Made by a program: the position numbers and the translations under genes. The notes below the pieces were generated by a model, which saw only the letters and a program-made list of their open reading frames with translations, was not told where the DNA came from and made no database searches. This document shows, piece after piece, positions 40,893 to 49,476 of a stretch of DNA of 64,000 nt. The stretch is from Desulfovibrio legallii (GTDB lineage Bacteria; Desulfobacterota; Desulfovibrionia; Desulfovibrionales; Desulfovibrionaceae), in contig NZ_FNBX01000015.1 in NCBI RefSeq assembly GCF_900102485.1, forward strand, positions 1 to 64,000, read 5' to 3'. Each line of letters begins with the position of its first letter. Position 1 is the first letter of the stretch.

Positions 40893-43022
40893 GTGAACAC
40901 GTCCGCCGCACGCTTCTTTCCCTTTCTGGAAACCCTGCGGGGCTATTCCCGGGCGGATTTCCGCGCGGATCTGCTGGCCGCCGCCACCGTCACCCCCATG
41001 GCCGTGCCCCAGGCCATGGCCTACGCCATCATTGCCGGCGTGCATCCGCAGTACGGCATTTACGCCTGCATGCTGCCCGTGGCCCTGGCGGCCCTGTGGG
41101 GCTCCTCCCGCTACATGGCGGCCGGGCCCACCAACGCCATCTCCATGGTCATCTACTCCACCTTCGCCACGGTAAGCGTGGGGGGCGTGCTCATTGCGAG
41201 CCTGCCGGAAGAGGCCCGCATGGCCTATGTCTTTGGTCTGGCCGTGCTCTGCGGGTTGATCCAGATGGGCCTTGGGCTCGCCCGGCTGGGCGACCTTGCC
41301 AACTTTATTTCCCATTCGGTCATGGTGGCCTTTACCACAGGGGCGGCCCTGCTCATTGCCGTGGGCCAGATCAGCACGGTGCTGGGCCTTTCCGGCCCCA
41401 AACCCGCCGGGTTTTTTAACCAGATTTTTGCCGCCCTGCACGGGCTGCCGCAGACCAACCTCTGGTGCCTGGGCCTGGCCGCGCTCACCGTGGCCCTGAC
41501 CCTGGCCTTCCGGCGCGTGTCGCGGCGTTTTCCCGCCTCGCTTGCGGCCCTGGCCGTGGTTACGGCCGTAAGCGCCCTGGCGGACGCGGGCGCGCGCGGC
41601 GTGCCCCTGGTGGGGCCCATTCCCAGTGTGGTCCCGCCCCTTTCCCTGCCGCCCGCCTTTAACCTGGACGCCCTGCGCGATCTGTTCATGCCCGCTCTGG
41701 CTCTGGCCTTGCTGGGCACGGTGGAATCCCTGGCCATCGGCAAGCAGCTGGCCAGCGTCAAAAACGACTCCTTTGACGGCAGCCGGGAGCTCATGGGCCA
41801 GGGCCTGGGCAACCTGGCCGCCGGGCTCACGTCGGGCATTCCCGGCTGCGGTTCTTTCACCCGCAGCGCGCTCATGGTTTCTTCGGGCGGACGTACCCGC
41901 ATGGGCACGGTGTTTTCGGGCATTCTGGCCCTGCCCATGCTTTTTGTGCTGGCGCCGCTCCTCAGCCGGCTGCCCTTGTCCGCCCTGGGGGGCACGCTGC
42001 TGCTTATTTCCTTCAAAATGATCGACGTGGAGGCCATCCGCCTCTGCGTGGTGGCCACCCGGGTGGACCGCATCGTCCTGCTCATAACCTTTCTCTCTAC
42101 CCTGATTTTTGATCTGGAGAAGGCCATCTTCATCGGCGTGCTGCTCTCGCTGGTGTTGTTTATCTACAAGACCTCCCACCCCCGCGTGCGCCGCCTGCAC
42201 CCCAACGACCCTCTGCTGCGCGAGGCCCCGGCCGACCTGCCGGACGGCGTGGCCGTGTACGTCATTGAAGGCACGCTCTTTTTCGGGGCCATCCATGAGC
42301 TGGAGCGCCAGCTGTATGAGGAAGACCGCGAACCCGCCCGCCTGGTGCTGCTGCACCTTTCCCGCGTGTTCTGGCTGGACGCCTCTGGCGCGCACGCCCT
42401 GGCCCAATTTGTGGAGCGCTGCTACGCCCGCAGCATGCCCGTCATTCTGGTGGTGGGCAGCAGCAGTGTGCGCGATATTCTGCAGCGCACGGGCATTCTG
42501 GACTACCTCAGCAATGGTTTTGTGGCCGACACCATCAACGATGGCCTGCGCCTGGCCGCGGCCTTGCTGCGCCGGGTAAGCTGCCGTGATGGCCAGTGCG
42601 CCTTCCCCATGCCGACCATGCCCTCCTGGCAGGGCGACGGCCATGCCGACCCCTTGCTCACGGCGGGCGAAGCCGGAGCCGCCGCCAGCCCCGCGCCTAC
42701 TCAGGTTGATCAGCTTCCCAGCCCCCGGCGGCCCGCGCCCGGCAGCGCAACGCACGCGCCCGCCGGGCCCCAGGCTGCCGGCACGGCAAATCCGGCCAGG
42801 CCCCTGCCCCCGGCCGAGGCCCGCGTGCGCATGGCCGGTCCGCAACCAGCCGCAACGCCCCCGGCCACCGCTCCCGTCCCCGCGTCTTCCGTCCCGCCTT
42901 CCGCCGCCGCAACCCCGGCCCAGACGGCTTTTCTGCCAACCGCGGTCTTGCCGCAAACCACGCCGTCCGCAGAGGGCACAGCGCCCGCCGCGCCCGCGCA
43001 GACCCCCAAAACCGCTCCGTGA
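40893..43022 (+). CDS. SulP-family anion transporter with STAS domain and Pro/Ala-rich tail
   Basis: A 709-residue inner-membrane carrier, probably for sulfate, bicarbonate or another anion. The start is GTG 40893. The N-terminal transport domain (about 25-420) begins ADLLAAATVTPMAVPQAMAYA, the SulP signature, and includes the AAGPTNAIS segment. The STAS domain (about 450-560) includes VYVIEGTLFFGAIHELERQL and LDASGAHALAQF. An extra 130-residue low-complexity Pro/Ala tail (about 580-709) is not part of the family's core. It overlaps the following dus gene by 4 bp (GTGA). In a sulfate reducer such a carrier may feed dissimilatory sulfate uptake. Confidence 0.88.
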   Translation: MNTSAARFFPFLETLRGYSRADFRADLLAAATVTPMAVPQAMAYAIIAGVHPQYGIYACMLPVALAALWGSSRYMAAGPTNAISMVIYSTFATVSVGGVLIASLPEEARMAYVFGLAVLCGLIQMGLGLARLGDLANFISHSVMVAFTTGAALLIAVGQISTVLGLSGPKPAGFFNQIFAALHGLPQTNLWCLGLAALTVALTLAFRRVSRRFPASLAALAVVTAVSALADAGARGVPLVGPIPSVVPPLSLPPAFNLDALRDLFMPALALALLGTVESLAIGKQLASVKNDSFDGSRELMGQGLGNLAAGLTSGIPGCGSFTRSALMVSSGGRTRMGTVFSGILALPMLFVLAPLLSRLPLSALGGTLLLISFKMIDVEAIRLCVVATRVDRIVLLITFLSTLIFDLEKAIFIGVLLSLVLFIYKTSHPRVRRLHPNDPLLREAPADLPDGVAVYVIEGTLFFGAIHELERQLYEEDREPARLVLLHLSRVFWLDASGAHALAQFVERCYARSMPVILVVGSSSVRDILQRTGILDYLSNGFVADTINDGLRLAAALLRRVSCRDGQCAFPMPTMPSWQGDGHADPLLTAGEAGAAASPAPTQVDQLPSPRRPAPGSATHAPAGPQAAGTANPARPLPPAEARVRMAGPQPAATPPATAPVPASSVPPSAAATPAQTAFLPTAVLPQTTPSAEGTAPAAPAQTPKTAP

Positions 43023-44026
43023 AAACGTCCCTCCCCACCTGTCCGGCCGGTCCAGACGCTTTGCCGTTTGGCCGGGAACACCCCTGGCTGGCCCCCCTGG
43101 CGGGCTACAGCGATCTGCCCTTCCGTCTGCTCTGCCGGGAATACGGGGCCGCCGTCTGCGTTACGGAAATGGTCAGCGCCAAGGGCCTTGCGTACCAGAG
43201 CCCCGGCACCAACGAGCTGCTCCGGACTCTGCCGGAGGATCAGCCTCTGGTGGTGCAACTTTTCGGGGCCGAAGCCGATTTTCTGGGCCGGGCCGTGGGC
43301 CTGCTGCGCGAGGCCGGGTTTGGCTGGTTTGACCTGAACATGGGCTGCTCCGTGCCCAAAGTTCTGCGCCAGGGCGCGGGGGCGGCCATGCTGGGAGATA
43401 CGGACAACGCCCTGGCCGTGGCCCGGGCCATGCTGGCCGCCGCCGGGCCGGGGCGGGTGGGCTTTAAGCTGCGTCTGGGCCTGGATGCGGCCCGGCCCGT
43501 GCTGCCGGATCTGGCCCTGCGGCTGGAGGACGCGGGCGCGGGCTGGCTGACCCTGCACCCCCGTACGGCCCGTCAGGGCTTTGGCGGCGTGGCGGATTGG
43601 GAAGCTCTGGCCCGGCTGGCCCCGCGGCTTTCCATTCCCTTGCTGGCCAGCGGCGATCTGTTCAGCGCGGCGGACGGCCTGGCCTGCCTGGAGCGCACGG
43701 GCGTCGCGGGCGTCATGTACGCCCGCGGGGCTCTGCACAATCCCGCCGTTTTTGCCGAGCACACGGCCCTTTGCGCCGGTCGCGCGCCGGAGCCTCAGGC
43801 CGCGTCGCGCCTCAGGGCTATGATCCTGCGCCACATTGCCCTGGCCCGCCGCCACAGCCCCGGCCAGGCCGCCCTGTGGAAGATGCGCTCCGTAGCGCCC
43901 CGCTATGTGCGCGCTCTGCCCGGCGCGCGCGCCCTGCGCCAGGAGCTTTGCCGCTGCCGTGACTGGGAAGCCGTGACCGCGGCGCTGGACAATTTTCTGG
44001 ACGCCTGCGACACTGAGCAGGACTGA
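43019..44026 (+). CDS. dus: tRNA-dihydrouridine synthase (Dus family)
   Basis: A 335-residue FMN enzyme reducing uridines in tRNA D-loops. The TIM barrel starts with LAPLAGYSDLPFRLLCREYGA. The Dus motif DLNMGCSVPKVLRQGAGAAM carries the catalytic Cys, and LTLHPRTARQGFGGVADW and ASGDLFSAADGLACLE give the flavin-binding pattern. It is closest to the DusB group, but the target positions cannot be read. The start is GTG 43019, overlapping the SulP stop, so translation is probably coupled. Confidence 0.9.
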   Translation: MKTSLPTCPAGPDALPFGREHPWLAPLAGYSDLPFRLLCREYGAAVCVTEMVSAKGLAYQSPGTNELLRTLPEDQPLVVQLFGAEADFLGRAVGLLREAGFGWFDLNMGCSVPKVLRQGAGAAMLGDTDNALAVARAMLAAAGPGRVGFKLRLGLDAARPVLPDLALRLEDAGAGWLTLHPRTARQGFGGVADWEALARLAPRLSIPLLASGDLFSAADGLACLERTGVAGVMYARGALHNPAVFAEHTALCAGRAPEPQAASRLRAMILRHIALARRHSPGQAALWKMRSVAPRYVRALPGARALRQELCRCRDWEAVTAALDNFLDACDTEQD

Positions 44027-44059
44027 ACATTGGCTTCAAGCGTAGGGAGGAAGCGCAGT

Positions 44060-44911
44060 ATGGACGTCATCCGCGCCAGAACCGCGGGTTTCTGCATGGG
44101 GGTGGGCCTGGCCCTGCAAAAGCTGGAGGCCGCCCTGCAGGAGCGCGCGGCGGATACGGCGCGCATCTGCACCCTGGGGCCCATTATCCACAATCCGCAG
44201 GTGCTGGAAGACTACGCGCGCAAGGGCGTGGCGCGCCTGGAGGAACCGGAGGAAGCCCGGCCCGGAGACATGGTGGTCATCCGGGCGCACGGCGTTACCC
44301 GGCAGACGGAAGAGCGCCTGCGGGCGGGCGGCGCGCGGGTGCTGGACGCCACCTGTCCCAAGGTCAAAAAGGCGCAGCTTTCCATCGCCAGGGCTACGGC
44401 CGGGGGGGCGGCTCTGCTGCTCTTCGGCGAGGCGGATCACCCTGAGGTGCGGGGGCTGGTTTCCTACGCGGGCGGGCCGGCTTACGTCTTTGGGGATATG
44501 GAGGCCCTGGAGGCCTTGTCCCTGCCGGAAGACCGTCCCTATGTGCTGGCCTCGCAGACCACGCAGGACCGCGCCCTGTTTGCGGTTATTGAGCGGCTGC
44601 TGCGGGGGCGGCTGCCCGGCCTTACGGTGCTTGCCACCATCTGCGACGCCACGCGGGAGCGGCAGGACGAGGCCCGCAGCATTGCCGCCCGCGCGGATGT
44701 TATGGTAGTGGTGGGCGGACGGGAAAGCGGCAACACCCGCCGGTTGGCCGATGTGGCTCGGGCCGCGGGCATTGCTACCTATCATGTGGAAACGGTGGAC
44801 GAGCTGCGGCCCGAATTTTTTGCGCAAAAAGCGCGCGCAGGCCTAACGGCCGGCGCGTCCACGCCGAAAAGCCTCATAGAGGCCGCGGAAGAACGGCTCA
44901 CGTCCCTGTAG
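44060..44911 (+). CDS. ispH: 4-hydroxy-3-methylbut-2-enyl diphosphate reductase
   Basis: A 283-residue [4Fe-4S] enzyme of the last MEP-pathway step, making IPP and DMAPP. The three cluster cysteines are in TAGFCMGV (about residue 11), LDATCPKV and ATICDATRERQ. The pocket motifs LGPIIHNPQV, RAHGV and GGRESGNTRRL are all present. ATG 44060 follows AGGGAGG; an upstream start at 44030 is less good. It is co-directional with dus and cheV. Confidence 0.95.
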   Translation: MDVIRARTAGFCMGVGLALQKLEAALQERAADTARICTLGPIIHNPQVLEDYARKGVARLEEPEEARPGDMVVIRAHGVTRQTEERLRAGGARVLDATCPKVKKAQLSIARATAGGAALLLFGEADHPEVRGLVSYAGGPAYVFGDMEALEALSLPEDRPYVLASQTTQDRALFAVIERLLRGRLPGLTVLATICDATRERQDEARSIAARADVMVVVGGRESGNTRRLADVARAAGIATYHVETVDELRPEFFAQKARAGLTAGASTPKSLIEAAEERLTSL

Positions 44912-44968
44912 CCCGCGGCGCGGCTGAAGAGCCCGCCCGAAGCGCAGGAGTTTTTTGCTGGAGGCAGC

Positions 44969-45979
44969 ATGGCCCAGACCAATATTTTGCTGGAAGCCGG
45001 CACCAACGAACTGGAAGTGGTGGAATTTTACCTGGATGAGGCCGTGCCGGAACAAACGGCCGACGCCGCGCCTGAGGCTGCCGCCGGCGCGCCGCCCAGG
45101 GCGGACCGCTACCGGGGGTACTACGGCGTCAACGTGGCCAAGGTGCTGGAGATCATCCGCATGCCCAAGGTCACGGAGCTGCCAGAGGTGCAGCACCCCA
45201 GCGTGCGCGGGGCCTTTAACCTGCGCTCGCGCATCATCCCGCTGGTGGATCTGGCCATGTGGCTGGGCAAAACCCATCCGGCCAGCGAGGAGCAGCCCAA
45301 AACCATTGTGACGGAGTTCAACAACGTCACCACGGCGTTTATGGTTTCGGGCGTCAACCGCATCCACCGCATCAGCTGGGAGCGGGTGGAGCCGCCCAAC
45401 AAATATGTGGCGGCCGTGTCCAACAACACGGTCATCGGGGTGGTCAAGCTGGAGGACCGCATTGTCTTTCTGCTGGATCTGGAGAAGGTGGTGGCCGACC
45501 TCAACCCCAGGCTGGGCCTGCGCCTGGATGACCTGGGCGCGGACTGGACCAATACGGGCTACAAGGCGCTGGTGGCGGACGACTCCGCCCTGGTGCGCGA
45601 AATGCTGCGCGATCTGCTGGAAAAAGCCGGTTTTGCCGTGGAGGTGGTTTCCAACGGCCGCGCCGCCTGGGAACGGCTGGAGGAATTCAAGCGCCGGACG
45701 GAAGAAACGGGCCGCGCCCTCACCGAATTTGTGCATGTGGTGGTCTCAGACATCGAAATGCCGGTCATGGACGGGCTCAACCTTACCCACCGCATCAAGA
45801 CCGACCCGGTGCTGCAAAAGCTGCCCGTGGTGCTGTTCTCTTCGCTTATTACGGATAAGTTGCGCCACAAGGGCGTGAGCGTGGGCGCGGACGACCAGAT
45901 TTCCAAGCCTGAGGTGACGCAGCTGGCCCAGCGGGCCCTGGCGCTGATCAAGGCGCAGGAAGCAAAGCCCGCGGCCTGA
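44969..45979 (+). CDS. cheV: CheV-type chemotaxis coupling protein (CheW-receiver fusion)
   Basis: A 336-residue protein. The CheW-like domain (about 12-185) includes YYGVNVAKVLEIIRMPKVTELP and FNLRSRIIPLVDLAMWLG, which couple receptors to CheA. A C-terminal receiver domain (about 195-330) has ALVADDSALVRE, the phosphoacceptor Asp in VVVSDIEMPVMDG and a Lys near SKPE. CheV adjusts receptor-kinase coupling when phosphorylated. TGGAGG precedes the ATG. It stands 57 bp after ispH and is followed by a terminator. The hemerythrin receptor at 21.5 kb is a possible partner. Confidence 0.92.
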   Translation: MAQTNILLEAGTNELEVVEFYLDEAVPEQTADAAPEAAAGAPPRADRYRGYYGVNVAKVLEIIRMPKVTELPEVQHPSVRGAFNLRSRIIPLVDLAMWLGKTHPASEEQPKTIVTEFNNVTTAFMVSGVNRIHRISWERVEPPNKYVAAVSNNTVIGVVKLEDRIVFLLDLEKVVADLNPRLGLRLDDLGADWTNTGYKALVADDSALVREMLRDLLEKAGFAVEVVSNGRAAWERLEEFKRRTEETGRALTEFVHVVVSDIEMPVMDGLNLTHRIKTDPVLQKLPVVLFSSLITDKLRHKGVSVGADDQISKPEVTQLAQRALALIKAQEAKPAA

Positions 45980-46009
45980 GCGCTGGCCGCGTGGGCGCGG
46001 ACGTTTCAA

Positions 46010-46040
46010 GGGAGGGGCGGGAACGCCTCTCCCTTTGTTT
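46010..46040 (+). terminator. Rho-independent terminator after cheV
   Basis: GGGAGGGGC and GCCTCTCCC (one wobble) form a stem with a GGGAAC loop, followed by TTTGTTT. A separate run of ten A's at 46092-46101 lies just past the convergent PHP gene. Confidence 0.8.
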
Positions 46041-46104
46041 GTGGGCGGCGCGCCTTTTGCCAGGGCACGCCCGGCGCGCCCTCCGGACCCCCAAAAAAAA
46101 AATT

Positions 46105-46932
46105 TTAAAACTCCCACATGCTGCAGTGGCCGTGGTCGAAGACGGCGTGGCTGGTGAAGCCGAAGGCCTTGGCGTAGGAGGCCAGGCGGGCGAAGCCGTA
46201 GCCCACGTCGTCGGGGCCGTGGGCGTCGGAAGCGAAGCTGATGCGGCAGCCCAACTCGGCCGCGGCGGCCATGATGGGCGGGGCGGGGTAGATTTCGCGG
46301 CAGGCTTTGCGCAGCCCGGCGGAGGAGACCTCCATGCCCATGCCCGCGTCGCGCAGGGCGGTGAGGCCCTGGCGGATGAGGGCCATGCTTTCGGGTTTGG
46401 CCAGCCAGATGTGGAACTGCTCCACGGAAAAGATTTTGATCAGGTCCGGGTGGGCCGCAATGTTGAAGAGGCCTGAGCGCAGCATGGCTTCCCAGGCCGT
46501 GAAGTAGGCGCGGTAGCGGGCTTCGCATTCCTCCTGCGAGAAGGCCTTCCAGGGCTCCGCGCCGTCGTCGAATCCCCAGTGGCCCACAAAGTGGACGCTG
46601 CCCAGCAGATAGTCAAAGTCGTAGGCCGCGCAGCCCCGGCGGGTGAAGTCTTCCTGTCCTTCCAGCCAGTCCATTTCCATACCGAAGAGCACCCGGCAGG
46701 GGCCGTGGGTGTTGGCGGCCTTGAGCTCCAGCACTTCGCGCACATAGTCCGGCAGGTGGCGGGCGAGCTGGTCGCGGTATTCATGGGTATAGTCAAAGCC
46801 CTGGGGCCGGGGAGAGTGCTCTGAAAAACCCAGCAGGGCAAGGCCGCGGGCCGCGGCTGCGGCGTGCATGGCGGCCGGTGTGGCGCTGCCGTGGGAATAG
46901 CGGGTGTGGGTGTGCAGGTCGGCGAGAATCAT
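46105..46932 (-). CDS. PHP-domain phosphatase, histidinol-phosphatase-like
   Basis: A 275-residue PHP-superfamily metal-dependent phosphoesterase. Metal ligands are visible in DLHTHTRYSHG (residues 5-15), GFSEHSP, GMEMDW, GSVHFVG, AAHPDLIK and SFASDAHGPDDV. These match the HisJ-type histidinol-phosphatase family (K-type). ATG 46932 is chosen, with AAAGGA upstream; a TTG two codons earlier is possible. It is the last gene of the minus-strand run from 51117, though its role need not be linked to glycan modification. Confidence 0.83.
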   Translation of the reverse strand: MILADLHTHTRYSHGSATPAAMHAAAAARGLALLGFSEHSPRPQGFDYTHEYRDQLARHLPDYVREVLELKAANTHGPCRVLFGMEMDWLEGQEDFTRRGCAAYDFDYLLGSVHFVGHWGFDDGAEPWKAFSQEECEARYRAYFTAWEAMLRSGLFNIAAHPDLIKIFSVEQFHIWLAKPESMALIRQGLTALRDAGMGMEVSSAGLRKACREIYPAPPIMAAAAELGCRISFASDAHGPDDVGYGFARLASYAKAFGFTSHAVFDHGHCSMWEF

Positions 46933-46983
46933 GGGCAATCCTTTGCGTAGAGAATCTGGGTCCGGCGGGAACGTGCTGCGGCG

Positions 46984-47436
46984 TCAGCGGTTGCGGCGGG
47001 CGCTCAGCGCGGTTGTCTGGCGGAACACCCAATATTTGCAGGCCGTATAGACCACGGCCGGCACCAGCAACACGGCAATGGGCATGGCCGCCGTGTAGCT
47101 CAGGCCGCAGGCCATGAGCAGCCAGACAATGACGCTGTTGAGGGCCAGCCCTAACGCCTGGGTGGCGGCAAAGCGGGGCAGCATGGTGCGGTCCGCGCCT
47201 TTGGCCGGGGCGGCGGCGCGGAAGGTCCAGCGGCTCTGCCCCAGGTAGGAGACGACAAAGCTCAGCACATAGGCCAGGGCGTTGCCCGCCAGGGCGGGCA
47301 GCCCCAGCTGGTTGACGAAGAGCAGGCCCAGCAGCCCGTAGCACAGAGCCGCAGTGCCGCCCACCATGCCGAAGCGCACCCAGCGCCGGGCGGTCAGGTC
47401 GCGGATAAGGGCAAAGATGGCGTTGGTTGCGTTCAT
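46984..47436 (-). CDS. GtrA-family membrane protein (polyprenyl-linked sugar flippase)
   Basis: A 150-residue protein with four membrane helices (about 22-45, 50-70, 90-112, 116-136), typical of GtrA. These are thought to flip undecaprenyl-linked glucose or similar sugars across the inner membrane. The characteristic FGMVGGTAALCYGLLGLLFV start and KYWVFRQ end are present. Together with the GT2 enzyme and the large membrane protein upstream it recalls the three-gene gtrA-gtrB-gtr O-antigen modification cassette. Confidence 0.87.
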   Translation of the reverse strand: MNATNAIFALIRDLTARRWVRFGMVGGTAALCYGLLGLLFVNQLGLPALAGNALAYVLSFVVSYLGQSRWTFRAAAPAKGADRTMLPRFAATQALGLALNSVIVWLLMACGLSYTAAMPIAVLLVPAVVYTACKYWVFRQTTALSARRNR

Positions 47437-47525
47437 GGCGTTTTGTGGCTTGCGGGCGGGCCCTGCACGGCGCGGGGGGGCGGATTTTCTGCGTGGCGCC
47501 CGGCCCTGAGGTGGGCGCGTGGGGC

Positions 47526-47554
47526 ATGGTACCGTTAAGAATATATATCTGCAA
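47526..47554 (-). promoter_or_regulatory. Candidate promoter ahead of gtrA and the PHP gene
   Basis: On the minus strand TTGCAG, 17 bp and TACCAT lie 90 bp upstream of the GtrA start, in the 150-bp gap after the deacetylase gene. It may give separate expression to the last two genes of the run. Confidence 0.4.
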
Positions 47555-47586
47555 GGAGCGTTCGCGGGCCTGCGGCGGACGGAGCT

Positions 47587-48510
47587 TCACGGGGCGGCGG
47601 CAAAGGCGGGCGGCGCGCCGTAGCGCTGCAGCACGGCGTTCAGGCTGCCGTCAAGGAGCATGGCTTTTTCCGCCTGGCGGGCGGGGCTCTGATAAAAAGC
47701 GTCGTGCCGCAAGGGGGGGCCGCCGCAGGGCTGGCCGCCGGGATGGCACATGATTTCCACCAGCGCGGCCGCGTCCTGGCGGCGGATGGCCGCAAGGGAC
47801 GCCGCTGCCAGGGCTGCCGTGAGGCTGCCGCCGGAAACTAGGCCGCAGAGAAAGGCGTTGTGCGCCACGCCGGTCTGGTTGAGCAGGGCGGCCAGCCCGA
47901 CCGACCAATGCGCCAGCAGGGCGCGGCGCGCGCAGCCTGTAAGCAGCCGCGCTGCGGGCAGGGGGGGCAGGTGCGCCGGTTCTCTGGGCAGGCGGACATA
48001 GGCGGGGCTGTGCTCCCGGATGAGCTCGCGCATGACGCCGGAGAGGGCGGGGATGGCGTGGACGTGCAAATGGCCGTCCAGGCGCAGCCCGCCCCGTTGC
48101 CGCCACTGCGGGAAGCCCGCGGCAAAGGCGGCGATCTGGGCTTCAAATTCGTCGCGGATGGCGATGAGCAGGGCTTTCCGGCGGCGGCCCACGCTGCCGG
48201 CAAGGGCGGCGAGCAATTGCCCCAGGCTGCAGCGGAAGACGCCTGCGGCGTCCGCCAGCGGCCGGACCTGCCCGATGGGGGCGGTGCAGCGGCCCTCAAG
48301 AAGATTGAGGTGCAGGCATACGCGCGTCTGCGGCAGGCCGGCAAGCCGGCGCAGGCTTTCCGCAGCCCAGGAGCCGCCCATGAGGACGGAAACGGAATGG
48401 AGGGGGCCGTGGGCCAGGCAGGCGAAGATGTCCTCGCTGATGCTTCTGGTCAGACCGCAATCGTCCGCATGGACGATGAGGCGCAGGGATGGGCTGGCGG
48501 GTGCGGGCAT
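47587..48510 (-). CDS. ChbG/HpnK (YdjC-like) carbohydrate deacetylase
   Basis: A 307-residue protein. The metal-binding start LIVHADDCGLTRSISEDI (Asp-Asp pair) and the later His motifs HLNLLEG, LDGHLHVHAIPAL and EIMCHPGGQP match the YdjC/ChbG/HpnK family of N-acetyl-sugar deacetylases. Family members deacetylate chitooligosaccharides or hopanoid sugar precursors. It follows the GT2 gene by 3 bp, so it likely deacetylates the sugar transferred by that enzyme, as HpnK-type enzymes or undecaprenyl-formyl-sugar deacetylases do. That role is inference. Confidence 0.83.
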   Translation of the reverse strand: MPAPASPSLRLIVHADDCGLTRSISEDIFACLAHGPLHSVSVLMGGSWAAESLRRLAGLPQTRVCLHLNLLEGRCTAPIGQVRPLADAAGVFRCSLGQLLAALAGSVGRRRKALLIAIRDEFEAQIAAFAAGFPQWRQRGGLRLDGHLHVHAIPALSGVMRELIREHSPAYVRLPREPAHLPPLPAARLLTGCARRALLAHWSVGLAALLNQTGVAHNAFLCGLVSGGSLTAALAAASLAAIRRQDAAALVEIMCHPGGQPCGGPPLRHDAFYQSPARQAEKAMLLDGSLNAVLQRYGAPPAFAAAP

Positions 48511-48513
48511 GGT

Positions 48514-49467
48514 TCAGAAATCCGCGGCGTCGCTCTGGGCGGTTTCCGCCAGCAGAAAGCGCGGCCTGCCTTTCAGCTCGACGAAGGCGTGGTGGATGTA
48601 GGCCGAGAGGATGCAAAGGCCGGTGAGGATGGCGCTGCCGGTAAACAGGATCAGCAGAATGACCGTGGTAAAGCCGGACTGCGCCTCGCCCGTGACGTAG
48701 CTCCACAGGGCTTCGCAGCCCACCACAAGGGAGAGGGCGTAAAAAAGCAGGGTGATGCAGCCGATGAGCAGCAAGGGCTTGCCGCTGAAAGAGGTCACGG
48801 AATCCACGGCCAGCGTGGTTTTGCGGGCTAGGCTCCATTTGCTGCTGCCGTTGTTGCGGGCGCGGGGCGTAAAAAAGATCTCTTTGTGCCGAAAGCCCAT
48901 CCATGAGGTCAGGCCGCGGTAAAAGGCCTTGCGTTCGCCCAGGTTGTTCCAGGCATCCACCACTTTGCGGTCAAGGAGCTTGAAGTCCCCGGAGCCTTTG
49001 AGATCGTAGGAGGTCAGCATCTGAAAGAGGCGGTAAAAGGCCAGCGCGCAGAACCTGTTAAAAACAGATTCCGCCTGTCGCTCCTGCTTGCGGACGTCCA
49101 CCACATCCGCCGCGCCGGAGAGCCACAGCGCCGCCATCTCCGGGATAAGCGAGGCCGGGTGCTGCATGTCACTGTCCATGGTGACGACGGCGTCGCCGCG
49201 CGCGGCCGCAAGCCCGGCGGAAAGGGCGGCGTCCTTGCCGAAATTGCGGCTCAGCCGCAGGCAGCGCAGGCGCGGGTATTGCTCCGTAAGGCGACGCATG
49301 GCGGCCCAGGTGTCGTCCGTGGAGCCGTCGTCAACCAGAATGATTTCGTAGCCGAGGCGGGTTTCCGCCTGCAGCCGGTCAAGCACGGTCGCAAGGTCGG
49401 CCACAAATTCGTGCAGGCACGCGCCTTCGCAGTAGGCCGGCGCAACGACGGAGATGGTGGATTTCAT
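48514..49467 (-). CDS. GT2 glycosyltransferase, GtrB/ArnC/DPM1-like
   Basis: A 317-residue polyprenyl-phosphate glycosyltransferase. The GT-A domain (about 1-235) has VVAPAYCEG, ILVDDGSTDDTW, the metal-binding DSDMQHP and LKGSGDFKLLDRKVVDAW. Two C-terminal membrane helices (about 238-260 and 272-295) are typical of the GtrB group. It would load a sugar onto undecaprenyl phosphate on the cytoplasmic face for flipping by the GtrA protein. It lies between the membrane protein (9-bp gap) and the deacetylase. Confidence 0.9.
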   Translation of the reverse strand: MKSTISVVAPAYCEGACLHEFVADLATVLDRLQAETRLGYEIILVDDGSTDDTWAAMRRLTEQYPRLRCLRLSRNFGKDAALSAGLAAARGDAVVTMDSDMQHPASLIPEMAALWLSGAADVVDVRKQERQAESVFNRFCALAFYRLFQMLTSYDLKGSGDFKLLDRKVVDAWNNLGERKAFYRGLTSWMGFRHKEIFFTPRARNNGSSKWSLARKTTLAVDSVTSFSGKPLLLIGCITLLFYALSLVVGCEALWSYVTGEAQSGFTTVILLILFTGSAILTGLCILSAYIHHAFVELKGRPRFLLAETAQSDAADF

Positions 49468-49476
49468 GACAAAGCC

